Below, in pieces: positions 10,480 through 24,700 of a DNA stretch of 64,000 nt; positions within the stretch are counted from its first letter, which is position 1; every line of letters begins with the position of its first letter. Location: the NCBI GenBank assembly GCA_030762935.1, contig CM060890.1, positions 66,838,765 to 66,902,764 on the forward strand, in the 5' to 3' direction. A program made the translations under genes and the position numbers. This DNA comes from Hymenopus coronatus. Its lineage: Eukaryota; Arthropoda; Insecta; Mantodea; Hymenopodidae. Below the pieces are notes generated by a model. That model had not been told where the DNA came from. It worked only from the letters and a program-made list of their open reading frames with translations, and ran no database searches.

Positions 10480-12165
10480 ACCTAACTGCAGAAATCATTG
10501 GTGCCAATCTTTTCTAAAATAATAGAATATGTATATACAAGCAACTCTACAGATATTTTGAAAATAACTCTTTACTAAGCATCTCTCATTTGGCTTTAGA
10601 CCTTAAGCTCTCTACAGTAAAAGCTATTGAAAACATAGTAGATCATATCTATAAATGCTTTCAGTAAAAAATCCCAGCCAGCATAACTTTACTATATTTA
10701 AGAAAAGTGTTCGACACAGTATCACATCTAATTTTGATTCAAAAATTAAAGCAGTATAGGTTATCTGAAATTGTTATTAATCTAATAAAGTCATACATAA
10801 CAAACAGACTTCAAATAGTACAAATAAAAAATGAAATGTCTGATTCAATGCCAGTAATTAAAGAGGTACCTCAGGGTTTGGTATTAGGTCCCTTTTTATT
10901 CATTATATATGTAATTGACTTGCTCATTAATCTTTTGTGTAAAACAGTTTTACACGCTGATGATACTACATTAATAACAAGTACAAATCTAGAAGAACTT
11001 TGTAATTTAAATAAACATATGGTGGATTTAGCAACTGACTGGTTCAATGCAATACTCAGATAAATACTACAAAACCTGAAGAACTTTTATTTCAATTAAA
11101 TGCAAACAATCAGGATAACAAATCTTCAAACTTCTAGGAATTTACAATGACAAAAGACTTAATTGGGAACTCACATAAATTAAAGTGAAAAATTAGCTTG
11201 CATGCTATTCCTGCTATACAAACTTTGTGTTAGTGAAAACTTAATCATACATGCATATTATGCTTCTTTGATTCCTGCCTAACATATGGTATACTTCTCT
11301 GGGGTAATTCTGCAGGTTCTTTGTTTTATAGTGTTTAACGCCCGCATTTACTACCATTGCACCACAGGCAATGATACTGATGATACATGAAATGAAGATG
11401 GAACATTGATGGAATGAGATGGCAGGGGAAACTGGAGAACCCAGAGAAAACCTGCACCTCTGCAGCTTTGTTCACCACAAATCTCACATGCTTGGGATTG
11501 AACCTGGGCCATATGGGTGAGATAATTCTGCAGGAACACAAACTATATTCAAGCAACAAAATAAAGCAGTTAGATGTATTGCTAATGTAGATTATAACTA
11601 TCCTTACAGACAATGTTTCAAAAAAACTTAAAATTATGCCTGTGCCAGCATTGTACATTTTCCATTCACTGATGTTAATAAAAGAAAGCCTACTGCACTC
11701 CAACAGGCAGTACATAGCTACATAACACAAAATAATTATACGTTAGACTTATCTTATTCAAGACTATCAAAAATTCATGGAAGCCATAAATATCTAGAAT
11801 TAATTATGCATAACAAACTTCTGAAACATATTACCTCACTGCCCAATCGTAAATTCAAAACATTTCTGGACAATTGACTGAAAAATAAAGCTGTTTACTC
11901 AGTATAAGAGTTCTTTGAATGAACGTTCACTTAGATGAGGAATATCTAAGCTAGCTTTATAAAATGCAACCATTATACAAATTTATGATAAACATGCTGT
12001 AAATAGTTCATTATGCAAATTGCAAATATATTCAACTATGTTTTAAAAAGTGTAATAATTGTAAAAATCTCCAATTTTGTAACATGATAGTTATGTATTT
12101 GACAAGACCAATTGCAATGTTGTAAAATAAAACAGCTTAATGGTAAATAAACTTTATTCTTATTC
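10480..12165 (+). pseudogene. Jockey-like LINE RT and C-terminus, interrupted by a SINE
   Basis: On the plus strand: a decayed SKIIEYV block (about 10515), SHFGFRP-like sequence, VFDTVSHLILIQKLKQYRLS (motif A, from 10707), EVPQGLVLGPFLF (motif B), VLHADDTTLI (motif C, HADD in place of FADD) near 10960, then the C-terminal LTYGILLWGNS block at about 11278-11310. A SINE is inserted at 11317. After it the C-terminal region resumes (KQQNKAVRCIANVDYNYPYR). The 3' end near 12165 is AT-rich and ends in TTTATTCTTATTC. The longest intact frame (10707-11063) covers motifs A to C; the rest is broken. Confidence 0.8.
11305..11534 (-). repeat. tRNA-derived SINE (family A) with target duplication, inside a LINE
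   Basis: TAATTCTGCAGG is repeated at 11305-11316 and 11523-11534, framing a SINE at 11317-11522. Read on the minus strand it starts with a tRNA-like region with box B GGTTCAATCCC, then a body shared with 55830-56000 (GAGATTTGTGGTGAACAAAG, CAGGTTTTCTCTGG), and ends in GGGCGTTAAACACTATAAAA. The duplicated 12-mer is part of the LINE WGNSAG codons. Confidence 0.75.
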
Positions 12166-12169
12166 AGTG

Positions 12170-13091
12170 ATGTGTTTGTTTGCACAGTTATTTGAAACTC
12201 TTTTTTGATATTTAAGAACCTATGTAATGCTCTTGTTAAGTTGGTGGAGATTTCTCTGTATATCCAGAAAACACACCAAAACCACATTGTCAAACTTTTG
12301 ATAACTCACATTGGCCAAATCATACATGTCCAGACATTCCTTATTAAACATGATTACACATCATCCAACTAAGTATTTATATTTGAAGTTGTGAGTGGAT
12401 TGGTGACATTTTAGTATCACTTAAATTTTCATTCAGGGCATGCTTTGAAGACATTGATCTCTAATAGCGTATTCCACTGGCATCTGGAAGGGGATTCCCT
12501 AATTCACTGTCAGACATCCAACTGTTTAGTGTAAAACTAAATCCATACCAGCTACTAACAGGCTTTTAGAATTCATTATTCTGTGTCCATTTTTGGCTGT
12601 TTTAATTTTAGATTTTTCTCCCATATCTGGGTAGTGCCAATGTTTTGGTATGTTTAAAAACTTTATTTCCAGTTTAATCTTGTAATCTGTTTACCAAAAA
12701 TGGTGAGATACTGCAGTTTAACAAGTGGTACTAAAGTATTACTAATGTTAATATAACAATTAATAATTGTAACAATTCTCCACTTATCTTTTTGAAATCC
12801 AAGGACTATCTTTTGCAATAAAAGGATCTGCTGCATTGTCAGCTCATTTTCTTTTTGATCTTGTTTATTTACATTGCTATGGTTAGTTGTTATATTAATA
12901 TTTGTGTTACTTCACCGTTACTAGCTTCCTTTTTATATATTATTAATGTTGTCAGTGTTGTTTTGAATGGCTCAATATACATTGTCTCGCCTTTAATTTA
13001 ACAGAGAACAATTTATACCTAATAAAATAAATAAAAAAGTATGTATTGATGCAAGTGATATACACAATTGACTAAACAATTCAACTTTTCA
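12170..13091. other. 3' flank of LRRC27; candidate poly(A) signals only
   Basis: On the minus strand, candidate poly(A) signals are ATTAAA (complement of 12992-12997) about 95 bp after the LRRC27 stop, and AATAAA (complement of 12864-12869) about 225 bp after it. Either could end the transcript. I recognise nothing else. Confidence 0.35.
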
Positions 13092-13164
13092 TTAGTAGAC
13101 GTTACCTCTTTCCATAGTGTTGAATTTTCCATTTCTTCTCCAGTTCTTTAAAGTTTCCTCATCT
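13092..13164 (-). CDS. LRRC27 exon 7 (terminal)
   Basis: Acceptor CTATCAG ends at 13165. The exon encodes DEETLKNWRRNGKFNTMERG and then NVY and TAA (13092-13094). The ending resembles the FNT...ESGNV C-terminus of vertebrate LRRC27. The GGTAAC within the exon could be misread as a donor, but reading through gives the homolog-like ending. Confidence 0.75.
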
Positions 13165-16100
13165 CTGATAGGAAGAAAACAAAGTTTTATATATAATTAT
13201 ACTGAATTTTGAGCATTTATTAAGATAATGAGGTATTTATTCTTCTTATGGCTCAAAGTGCATAACTTATTTGTGATGTCCCTGCCTAATTTATTCATCT
13301 TATGTCTTCATGAAAATTGTAATACTTACTTCCACTTTTGAATAATGGCCAATTGATTCACCATCAAATCTCTGATTTTTGCAAGAAGCTGTTCCTTCAG
13401 CAAAACATCTTGTATTTTTTCTTCCATTTTATTTCTGGAAGTACAGGCAAATATTATGTATAGTGTTAATTTCAACAGTTCTCTAAATACTTATAAATAT
13501 TTAAAAATAATTCTGCATCTTATACAGTACATACTTGCAATGGTTTGAAGATCCACTTGTAGGCCATAATTGAAGAATATTTCTTCCAATTTTCTGGATT
13601 TTTTTGCTGAGATCTTTAAATGAATTTGCTTCCCCTGTGTAATTATCCAGTGGGCATACCTCTTTATCCTTAAAACAAACAAAAATGAAAATATGCTGCT
13701 ACACAGACAACTAGCAGTTTTATACTTTATTTTTACCCCAGATATTTCTCTGCTTTTTATAATACTAGTTGAGCAATACTAATTTATTGCAAAAGTAAAC
13801 CCTTTTAGTTTGCTTATTCTACTTTTAAATAGCTAAATACATGTTGCTTTTGTTTAATTGTTTCTTTCAACTGTATGATTTCTTTAATTTCTGTGATCTA
13901 TCAGCACTTTGAATTTACAAACAACAGGTGGTGTTTCTACTGACTGAATTGTAGGTTTTCTTGACATTGATTTTTTTTCAATTTTTACTCCTAAACATAT
14001 TTGCATTCACTTCCACTTCCATACTTCCAGCTCTGTAGAGCATAGGGAATGAATGACCTTGTTAAAGGAAAATTTCTCCTCCTGCCTGAAATTAAACCCA
14101 GGACTTTTGGGTTGAGAATACTGACCACTTGATCACAGAGATAATCAATATGGATACTAAGGTGATAACTTCTCTACCATGAATTAACTGCATATATATA
14201 TATATATGTATTTGTGTGTGCGTGTGTGTGTACTATAGGCTTGAAATATATATGTAAACTCAGTTTTTCATCTATTGCTCTCCCTTCCTGCCTTCTTGCT
14301 CTCTCTCCCTTTCTCTTTCTCTTATATGGCCTGAACAAGTCTTTGATATATATATGAAGGTCAGTCAATGACTAATTCCTCCTATTATTTTTTCTCTTTT
14401 AATTTGTAAAAAAAATTAAACTTTGATTACACAGCATGAAAGGCACAACTTTGAGGATTAAATTGGCACATTTCAATATAATCTCTGTCCTTTTCCACAG
14501 TTTTGGTCCACCTTTTAACAAGAGTATGTATTCTAGTATGGTAAAATGCACGGTCTTGCTTCCTAAGCCATTGATGCACAGATGTTTTCATGGCCTCTGC
14601 ATCTTCAAAGTAAATGCCACAATGAGCTTCCTTTAGCAACCCAAACAGATGGCAGTCTGATGGTGCTAGGTCAGGGCTGCATGGGGGATGAGGCAAGACT
14701 TCCCATCTAATTTTCACAATCGCTTCAGTGGTGTGATGACTGGTGTGTGGTTTTGCATTGTCATGCAAAAGAAGAACATCCGTCATAGTTTCTTCCTGGG
14801 AAAACTTGCCGAAGATGTGCTTTAAGATTTTTGAGAGTGCTGATGTATCCGACAGAATTTATTGTGCATCCTTGCTCCAAAAATTCAACAGAATCACACC
14901 CTGTGCATCCCAGAACACTGTCACCAGCACTTTCCCTGCCGATGGCACAGTTTTGAATTTTTTCTTCTTCGGTGAGGTTGTGCGAAACCATTTCATTGAT
15001 TGTCTTTTTGATTCAGGTTCAAAAAATGAGCTTATGTTTTGTCTCCAGTCACAATGTTTTCCAGAAACTCCTCTCCCTCCAAATTGAAGTGCTGCAAGAG
15101 TTTGGCAGCTATTGTTTTTCTTGTCTCCTTATTCTCGTCGGTTAACTTTCTTGGGGCCGACCATGAACAAACTTTTGAGTACCCCAGTTGTTGAATAATT
15201 GTCATCACACTGCCTCTACTGATGAACATAATACAACACAATTTTATTCATCTGTTGTTACCCGATGGTCAGTACGAATGATCTCATCCATTTGCTCAAT
15301 GTTGTGTGGAGTCACTGCAGTCATTGGTCTACCGCTCCGATTTTCATCAGCCAATGGTGTTTGCCCTTCTGCTTCATTACAGCGATGGACCCATCTTCTA
15401 ACAGTGCTGATATCCATTGTTGCATCACCATACACATTTTTCATCCTTTCATAAATGTGAATGGGCGTTTCACCTTCCGCATGTAAGAATTCAATTACGG
15501 AACACTGTCTAATACTGACATCAATGTCAGCCATTTTGCAAAAGGCAGCACTGCTGCCACCTGTTGACTTGGGAAGTTGCCTCTGCTGTGGATTAAAGAA
15601 GAGCATTTGAGGAATTGCACCAAATTCAAATTGTTCACATCGCTAACTTAGTTAAAGAGAAAAAAAAATAGGAGGCATTAGTTATTGATTGACCCTTATA
15701 TATATATAAAAGACTTGTTCAGAGCAAGAGAGGGAGGGAGAGAGAGATAGATGAAAAACTGAGATTACATATATATTTCAAGCTTATAGTAACTAAATTA
15801 TTTCTTTATTGTTGCTATATTCCACGCTATGAGGGTGGTTCAATAAACACCTGTGTTTTAAAATAGATGTTTGCTAAGGAAAGATGGTGTTTCCAGTTTA
15901 CTGTTATTTGTTAGATATCAAATGTTACATGAATATTTTTTTTTTTGTACTGATTCAGATATTAGTTTGGATTTGGCAGGCATTTAAGTTAATCGATCAG
16001 TGAGTTGCTTTTGTATGAGAAAACTTGCGAGGAGATAAAAGTGTAATTGGATGCTATTTTTTATATATGAAAACAGATTGGTTCAATGACTTTAAATGTG

Positions 16101-18541
16101 GTTGAACATCTGTTTTGATCAGGAACACCTAAGACACCTGGCCAATGTGATTACTGAGGAAAACATCGCAAAAGTATATGATAAGATATTGCTGAATGTT
16201 GAACAAAAGTTCTGAAGTGGCAGATGCCATAGATGTGTCAAAAAGAACATATTTTGCATGATAAGATGGGAATAAGAAAGCTGTCACCTGAAAGGGTGCC
16301 ACAATGCTCAGAGTCGACAAACAAGTGGGTGCAGCTTTCAACTTTGAAACTGTGCTTGGAGCTCTTTAGGTTAAACCTATTGGACTTTTTGCATTGAATT
16401 GCCACCATCGATAAGGCCTGGATCCATTGTTATACTCAGAAACCAACCAATAATCTAAACAATGGTTTACTTCCAGTGGATCTGCTCCAAAAAAATCAGA
16501 TGGTCCCACCAATCGGAAAAATGGTGGTACAGATTTTGCTGAACACTACAACAGTTATTGAGCTGAATTATTAAGTTATTGACCTGATTCGACAAGAAGT
16601 TGAAAGAGACAGCCCTATATGATGAAGAGAAAAGTACTGCTGTTTCATCATGACAATGCACCAGTGCATTTATCTGGAGTTGTCACTACCAGACTACATG
16701 AATTGCTCCCCCCACCCACCCATATTTACCTAACCTGTCATTTCTTCTTGTTCCCAAACATGAAGAAATGGCTTGTGAAAAGAAAATTTATAATCAAATG
16801 AAGGCAATATCAAAACTGAGTGTGACTATTCTTATTTTTGAAGGGGTTAACATATGGAAAGAATGTTGGAAGGAAAATATGTCCAAATTAGATTATGTTG
16901 AGAAATAAATAATTGGTGTTTAAAAAATGGCATCCTCATTCCTAACACTGTACTTATTGAATCACCCTTGTAAACATTAATATTCAATGAAAGAATTTAA
17001 TCAAAATCAGTGTGACATTAAAATTAGAATAGCCAGTAATCTATTCTTGCATGATTTAGAATTTGCAATATTATGGCAGTTCTATTATTATATAAGGTTC
17101 ACTCTGAAAGTTTTGAGAATGAACACGATAAGATTTTAAAAATTTAGTTGTGGTCATTTTATCTTTTCAAAGTATTCTGTATTGCATTGTATACAATCTC
17201 ATCATTTCAAATAATTTTTCAAATGTCTAGTATCATTCTTTTATGGGAAGAGTACAAATCATTCGTTGTAAACAACTACTGCAGTTTCAAGTCTTCAAAT
17301 TGTGAACCTAGAATTTTTTCTTTTATTTTTGGAATAGAAAAAAGTCATTTGGGGCCAGATGTAGAATGTAGGGGGAATCGGACAAATATTTGACTGCTGA
17401 TTCCTGAAGAAATTATTTCTCGTGTATTGTGAGCAGAGGCATTGTCATTGCAACAAAATTTCATGTCAGTCAGTCTTAGAATGCTTTATTGTCAGTTTAT
17501 TGAAGACTTGCAGCAGACATTTTGTAGTGTACCATCTGGCAGTGACAGACTTTTGCCCCTCTAGTTAATTGTGAATAATTGTTAGATGAGAAGAAAGAAA
17601 AGATAAACATCTTGCCAATCTTTCTTGCTCATCTCACTTCCTCTATTGCGAAGACACAGATTGATGACTGTCACTTCGTTTCCAAATCATATTGGTATAT
17701 CTAGACTTCATCAACTGTTATAATGTTAAATATGTTTTGGGATCTTTGCCCATCAACTTTTACTACCATTTCCTGGTTCCATTACACACATAGCTGTTTC
17801 TGCTCATTTGTGCACTCTACTTTCATCACATTTTCATTTGTTGTTGTTGAAGCTGGCTGATCTACTAGCTTTCATCTTTGAGGGAATCTCTCACTCTTCT
17901 AAACTCTGCAAACCATGGTAAATGGTAAATTGTAAAGAGCAAACATTCCCAAATGCATAACGAAGTCCTCAAGGCATTCTTCCTCCACTAAACCAACTTT
18001 AAAGTCATATAAAATCACAGTGTAGAAATGCTCTTGCTGGAGATCCATCCTAGGGTCTGGCACAGCAACATTTGCTCACACATATATACAGTGCTGATGC
18101 TTTACATTGTTGGAGCATGTCCAGGCTTGCACATGCTATTTTCTAAACTTCAATCTGAAGTTAGGAAGAACTGCATTGGATTACCACAATTTTTAATCTT
18201 TAAGTACATGTATAAGATAAACCACCTTAACTATATGTAATTTCTATTATTGCTATTCTTCCTCCAGCACTGTAGAGCCTCCTAACCTAATATTGGAGTG
18301 TGTAGAATGACTGCTAGTGAGACATTGTCGTCAACACTGTTATATTTAAAATGCACTTATCTGGTGAACAAGTATACCACACATGTAAGTACATCTAATT
18401 GTTTTGTATTGTAATTAATTACTATTTCTTAAGAATGTCTCAGTCTCTAAATTACTTTTTAGGGATCATGTACAAAGAGATCCCAGTAATATGACTGAAG
18501 CAGAAATTAATCTTTTCGCTCAAGCAATAGCTGCAGAGGAA

Positions 18542-18634
<93 letters not shown>

Positions 18635-18666
18635 TAATAATAATAATAACAATAATAATAATAGTA

Positions 18667-18763
<97 letters not shown>

Positions 18764-21700
18764 TAGATATTTAGTTGTGACTAAAACAAACAGCTTCTAA
18801 TTATCTGTGGTAAACCTAAAATATTTAATTAATGAAATTCCCTATAATTTTTGTTTTGGACACTTCTGTTGATGTATGGAATACACCATGCATGTACTTG
18901 TGTTATACAAGTGGGCACATGTACTTAAAGGTTAAAACTTTCAGAATGATCCTTGTACATATTTATTTTACTCAACTTAAAAATAAGGTCATAATTTATG
19001 TTTTTATGAATCTGTAAATTAAATCATCATTTGTGATTTCAACTGACATCAGTTGATATGCTGTTGTGGTACAAGCATTTAAATAATTAAAGTCCACATC
19101 AAATGCATATGTGCTTACCAACAGTTTGCATGTATTTTATAATTTAATTTTAAAGATTATAAAATAGTGTTAACATACCTCAAGTTTATATACTGATTTG
19201 GAGACAAAAGCTCTTGGTACTATTTGTAACTGCTTGCTTTTCACAGCTGGAAAACTTGCTGAAGCTACTCTCCTCAGTTTTACAGTATATCTCTTTTTCA
19301 GACTGATGTTTCCAGATTTTGATTTAGGTTTCCTTTCAATTGCAGAAGAGGCACCTAAAATAGGAATAGTGCTTAGTTTTCTTAAGCACTCATTAACTAT
19401 ACCTGATGTAGAAGAAGTGTATAGAAAAATGCTATTTTATGTGAATCATTTTTGTAGAATGATTATAAAATGGTAATGTAGAAAAACCTAGGTAGCTAAT
19501 CATCAGATATTTTATAAGATGTAAATGTTATTTTATGTATATCATTTTTGTAGAATGATTATAAAATGATAATATAGAGAAACCTAAGCAGCTAAATCAT
19601 AGATATTTAATAAGATGTAATAATTACAGTCACTTGCACTTAATAACATATTATTTGAAAATAATTAAAGAAATAAATTACTTTATGAGGGCCATTTAAT
19701 AAATTCTCAGAGTCACCAACAAAATAAGAACTAATTATCATTAATTGTGGTTATTTCTATGGTTGTTTTGAATATTTTCAGAATATATTAATGCAATATT
19801 AATTTGCACAAATACAGATTTATTTGCATACATCTGTAGAGCAAAAAATGTTACAGAGAAATTCTTTGTTGTGCAGCGGTACTAATATTGAATAACATAT
19901 TTATTGCAGACTCAGCCATCCCATTTTGAATTTGTCTGCAATGAAGTAAAAGCTCACTTCTATGTGTTTGCTGTTCTTTGTCTGTACTCCTATTTGATGA
20001 TTTTTAGAGCAGATTGGTTGTCAATATTGAGTATGGTTTTTTGTTTGATGGTAATCATCTCCTTCAGCATCTTTTCAGATATTTTAATTCCTTTACACAT
20101 TCTACTTTGGTGACTGATTGTGCTACAATTTTATGTTTTCTTGAGTACCATGTTATTGGTCCACCACCATGATAGCACACCTAGTGGAACTCTTCCTTGC
20201 TTTGGCATCTCCATGAAACCAGAGTCTGAAAAAGCTTCAAGATGTGGATTTTTCTTTGATAAAAAATGAATTGCACTCCTTGTGTCCCCATTCAGGAACC
20301 TCAGTGTTCTCTTCAAGTTGTAGATATCTTGACTGGTGGGATCATTGAGTACTATACTTTTACAATTCAAGAGTATTCAGTTAACAAGGCAGTCCATGGT
20401 TCAGACCCTTTCTGTCTATTCATGTTTTTTTTTTCTTTTCCTCTTGATGTACCTAGCATTTCTCTGCAATGCAGGAAATAAACAGGCTAAAGACAAAAAA
20501 ATCTAGCAGATTGGATGAGGTAACTAACAAAATGCTAAAGAATTTTAAGTACCGGGTGATCCAAAAATGTTTAAACAGCTGTGCAGTGTTTTGCCTGTCC
20601 ATTTCCTCGGTGCTTGTAGCCTCTGCTGTTATCATAGAAAGGCATGGATGAAACCATGCAACATTTTTAAAACTACTATTAAAGGCTTTACTTACTGATG
20701 TTATTAAAGGATAAGCTGAAACTGGCCACTGCCATTGTCCATACATTTTTGGCACCTCTTTAGAAAACTATTCAGTACTTGCTGTAGTTCACGTTGAGAA
20801 ATGCTGGCAATATCTGGTGGATTTTTTGTTTTAATTCTTCCAGGATATGTGGATTCGTTTTGTACACTTTATGCTTTAAGTTACCCCAGAGATAGAAATC
20901 GCAGGGGGACCAAGGGGGCCACAAATCTCTACTAATATTCTGTCCTGAAACACACTTTCAATTGTTCCCATCAAAAGATTGGCTGTATGAGCTGTTGCAA
21001 AGTCTTGTTGAAAAAAGGCAAAAATCATGCTCTCTGTCTGTTAATTTTCCAAAAAAAGGAGCAAAAATTGTGTTCACGTATGTATTGGCGTCAACTGTTG
21101 ACTCCAAAAAAATTGAACCTATAACTCCTTTTCTGCTAATGGTGCACCATACACCACTTTTTTCATGAAGGGGTATTTCATGAGCAACATAGGTTTTTTA
21201 GAGCTCCTATAACAATTATTTTGTGTACACACATATCCATGAATGTGGAACTAATCCTGGTCAGTAAAAAATATTAAAAGTGGGTCAATTTTGCCATTGT
21301 ATATACTATTGAGAGTCCACTCACAAAATATGTTGACACATACGAATCATATATAAATACACACTGTGCAGAAGAAAACAAATGCTGAGCCACAATACAC
21401 TTTGTGACTAAGTGCAGAACAAAATAATATGGCACACTGGTAATAACTCAACCATACGACATCACTATCTGCTCAATACTACACTTTCAGAACAGAAAAA
21501 AGCAAGTCAGCACCGTTACTCTGTGTACAACAGCTGTGTGTTATCATATTTCCAAGGGCACAGTGGAAAAATACCGCACAGCAGTTTGGATGTATTTGGG
21601 TCGCACAGTATGATATGGTGAAGGTCCTAGCTCATATTGAATATTTCACTAAATTAAGGTAAATTTCCAGAAATATTAAAGGAAGTAATCGTGAGTCTAT

Positions 21701-24700
21701 TATACAAAAAGGAGTTAAGATGAATACAGAAAATTACATGCCAATTACATTATGTTCTACCTTTCCTAAAATAATAGAAAATAAAATATCTAAAGCAACT
21801 CCAAGCATATTTTAAAAAATCAAATATTAAGTCAGAGAGGCAATTTGGTTTTCAAAAAAACAAAAAAAAAAAAAACATTAAATGCAATAGATAAAGTAAA
21901 CAGTATTATAAATAATAGCACTAAATAATCATGAAAAGTAATTGCTATCTTTTTAAGCCTGTAGAAGTTTTACATACATATATGCATAAATAAATAAACT
22001 AAAAAACTATAGAGTTAGGCAATTAGTAAAGCATTGGATCAGCTTATATCTAAAAAATCTGATATGTTCTACTCACATGGTTTTCTCTACATCACTGTAT
22101 CACATTATTGTTAAAAAGCATATTTTTCTCTCTACTATATGATAATTTAGATAAACATTAGCAGAAATTGTCTTAATTACTTGCTTACTTGTAAGTAGAA
22201 AGAAAATAAGGGAATATTGGCTAAAGTGATAATCAAATCTTTTAAAAGCTGGTTGCCATGTAGTTGAAATCCACTTCTATGCAAGGAAAAAATTTAAAAA
22301 ATTTTGATTTTCTCAAAAATAGCTTTAACAAAAACAATTAAGGTGAGAAGGTACCTTCTATCTCTGCCATGTTAAATTTGACATTTTCAATGTACCTTTT
22401 CTGAAGAACTATGAATAATAATGCAATGATTTTTTTATCACATATACATACACTATTGGGCAATAAAATGCAATTTTTATGAGTATATAGCATTAAAAAT
22501 GGAACTTTTTTTAATTTTTTTTTAATAATAACCCTTTTTGGTACAATTGAACAGGAAAAAAATATATCAGAGCCCTTGATAATAATATCTAAGTGTTGAA
22601 AAAATGTCAGTTTATATGTGTCAGGGAAACCGTCTGTGAAAATGTCATTGCTCTAGCAAAAGTAGTTTCAAAGAAAAGGTACATAAGGCTTACAAAAACA
22701 AAAGTTACGGGAAACTGAGTTTAAAGTTTTACAGTACTCGCAGCCTGTTAAAACATTCCTGCCCCATACTCAGTGTTGTCAAGATCTTCTCTATTCCTCT
22801 TCTTGTTCCTTCTCTTCTGTCTAGCACTTTTATAAATGTCTTCTCCCTCCATGTCAACCTTGGTAACATGATATTGGTCCATTTCTTTAAAAATTTTTAA
22901 CATGTTCTTTCCCGCAATAATACCTAGATGTTGCAGCACTTTCACCCGACCTACATTTCCACTATTGAATGTCAGCACTGCATCATAAGACCCAAATTCT
23001 AGTGTATTTTGTCCAACAAATACTGTTTTGGGGACTCGGTTCCACACAATGCTATTAAAACTTTTGTTGGGATTTTGAGTTTTACCACTTAGGCATTTGT
23101 TCAACAACTCTGTGTCTGCCAAACTCCTGAAGACAGGATTTATTGCAGTTAGTACAGAATTAGGTAGAGCATGATTGTGACTGTATTTTTCTCCAGTCAA
23201 TAATGCTTTATTATATTTACACTAAGTTTCTTCACCTTTTGGACACAAATTATGTCACGATAACATATCAGTCGACGATTTATGGAAGAATATAGACAAG
23301 ATATCTCTTTTCATGGCCTCTACACTATTTACATTTCTCCTGATTGACATCCCATAGTACCTTTGAATATTGTCAGTTTCCTTTTCTGTCAGTCTACCCC
23401 TACCCTAAACATAAAATATCAGAGAAAGTTCTAAGAGGAGCCAGAGAGTGAAAAGGGGGCGTGACCTACTCTGCAGCATGTGATTTAAACACTCTTTTAG
23501 GTCCTTTAAATAAGTTTCTGGTGCAAAACAAATTTATATTCATATAAAACACACAGCTATGAAAATAAGCAAAAGAACAAAAAATGATATTTTCACCATT
23601 TTTAAGGTATCTTCTCCCCTTAAACTACTCTTATTCTGGATGAATTTTGCATAACTGGTAAACCTTAAGAGATATAAAAAAACTTGCTACAAGAAAAAAA
23701 AAATGTGGATCTGTTGAAACATACAATTTATGCACAATGCATTTTTTTTTGTAATGTAGAGTTGATCATTTCAGAGATATTCCTTGTTATTGGTTTCAGT
23801 TTTAAAATATTTACACTTTTCTCATATGGGAATATGTCAACTCTTGGCCATGCAAACAGCTTTTAAAAGATTTGACTATCCCTTTAGGCTAGTGTATTCG
23901 CTTATTTCTCTTCTGCTTGAAATTAAGCAAGAATTAAAGACAATTTCTGCTAATGTTTATCTTGACTAGCATGAAGTAGATAGAAAAAAAATATTTTTAA
24001 CAATAAATTTGTTACAGATATGTAGATAAAATCAAATGAATGGAAAATTCGAATATGCTAAATTCATTATCCAATATAATGCTAACTATAGTCCTACTGT
24101 TGCTAAAATTAATGTAATTAATAGGTAAGAAAAATTGCAATCTAAAACCTCTGAGACTATTTTTATGTCTCCATTTTGATGGATTACTGTTAATTTAATT
24201 ACTTCTCTTACTCTATCATTTATATTTCTAAGTAATTGCACCCCGTGTTACTTCAGGAGAACAATGCATGAATAATAAATGGAAATTTTTTTTTTTTTTT
24301 TTTTTACTGTTTCATTTGTATAGCCCCCTTTAACTTCATGATCATATCAGGGGCTTTGACTTGTGAAACAACTCATATTACTGTAGGTTTAGAATTTTAA
24401 GTTAATCAATTTTATATTACTAAACATTTGCACATTCCTCTCTTATTCACACTTCCAGACCTTTTGGGGGATAGGGAATAATTCTGGTTAAGAAAAATTC
24501 CCTGCCCCAGCCAGGAATCGAACCCAGGACCTCCAGAAGAGAAGTCAGCTCATTGACCACTGGACCGCAGAGGCAGTCAAATGGGAATTTGTTAGTTGCT
24601 CTTGTGTTTATTTATTTACTTTATTCCTTTAAATTCAATTCATTTTACAGTCAATTAATTTATTTACCTTTAACTTCTACTGCTTTGTAAAAGTTTTCTC

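Larger units (their letters stand above)
14231..15795. repeat. Long palindrome with a mariner element at its centre
   Basis: The left arm (about 14231-14352) and right arm (about 15699-15795) are reverse complements over about 100 bp: GGCTTGAAATATATATGTAA on the left matches TTACATATATATTTCAAGCT on the right, then CAGTTTTTCATCTAT, a GAGAG-rich block and a GAACAAGTC block. A (TA)n core separated the arms, and the mariner at 14355-15697 occupies it. The arms alone would form a hairpin MITE of about 230 bp. Confidence 0.75.

Noticed and set aside
13092..13106. GGTAAC as a donor linking LRRC27 to the exon-like frame at 3450
   Set aside because: The phase would fit, but reading through gives ERGNVY and a stop, which resembles the known LRRC27 C-terminus, and the next candidate exon is about 10 kb away.
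14743..15486. Several plus-strand frames of 66-114 codons
   Set aside because: They are antisense shadows of the mariner transposase on the minus strand.
18452..18652. Poly-leucine open frame on the minus strand
   Set aside because: It is only the translation of the (AAT)n microsatellite.
19680..19720. Possible mariner terminus (GAGGGCCATTTAATAAATTC)
   Set aside because: No matching opposite end or transposase sequence nearby.
20266..20481. 71-codon plus-strand frame
   Set aside because: It is antisense to the copia RNase H relic.
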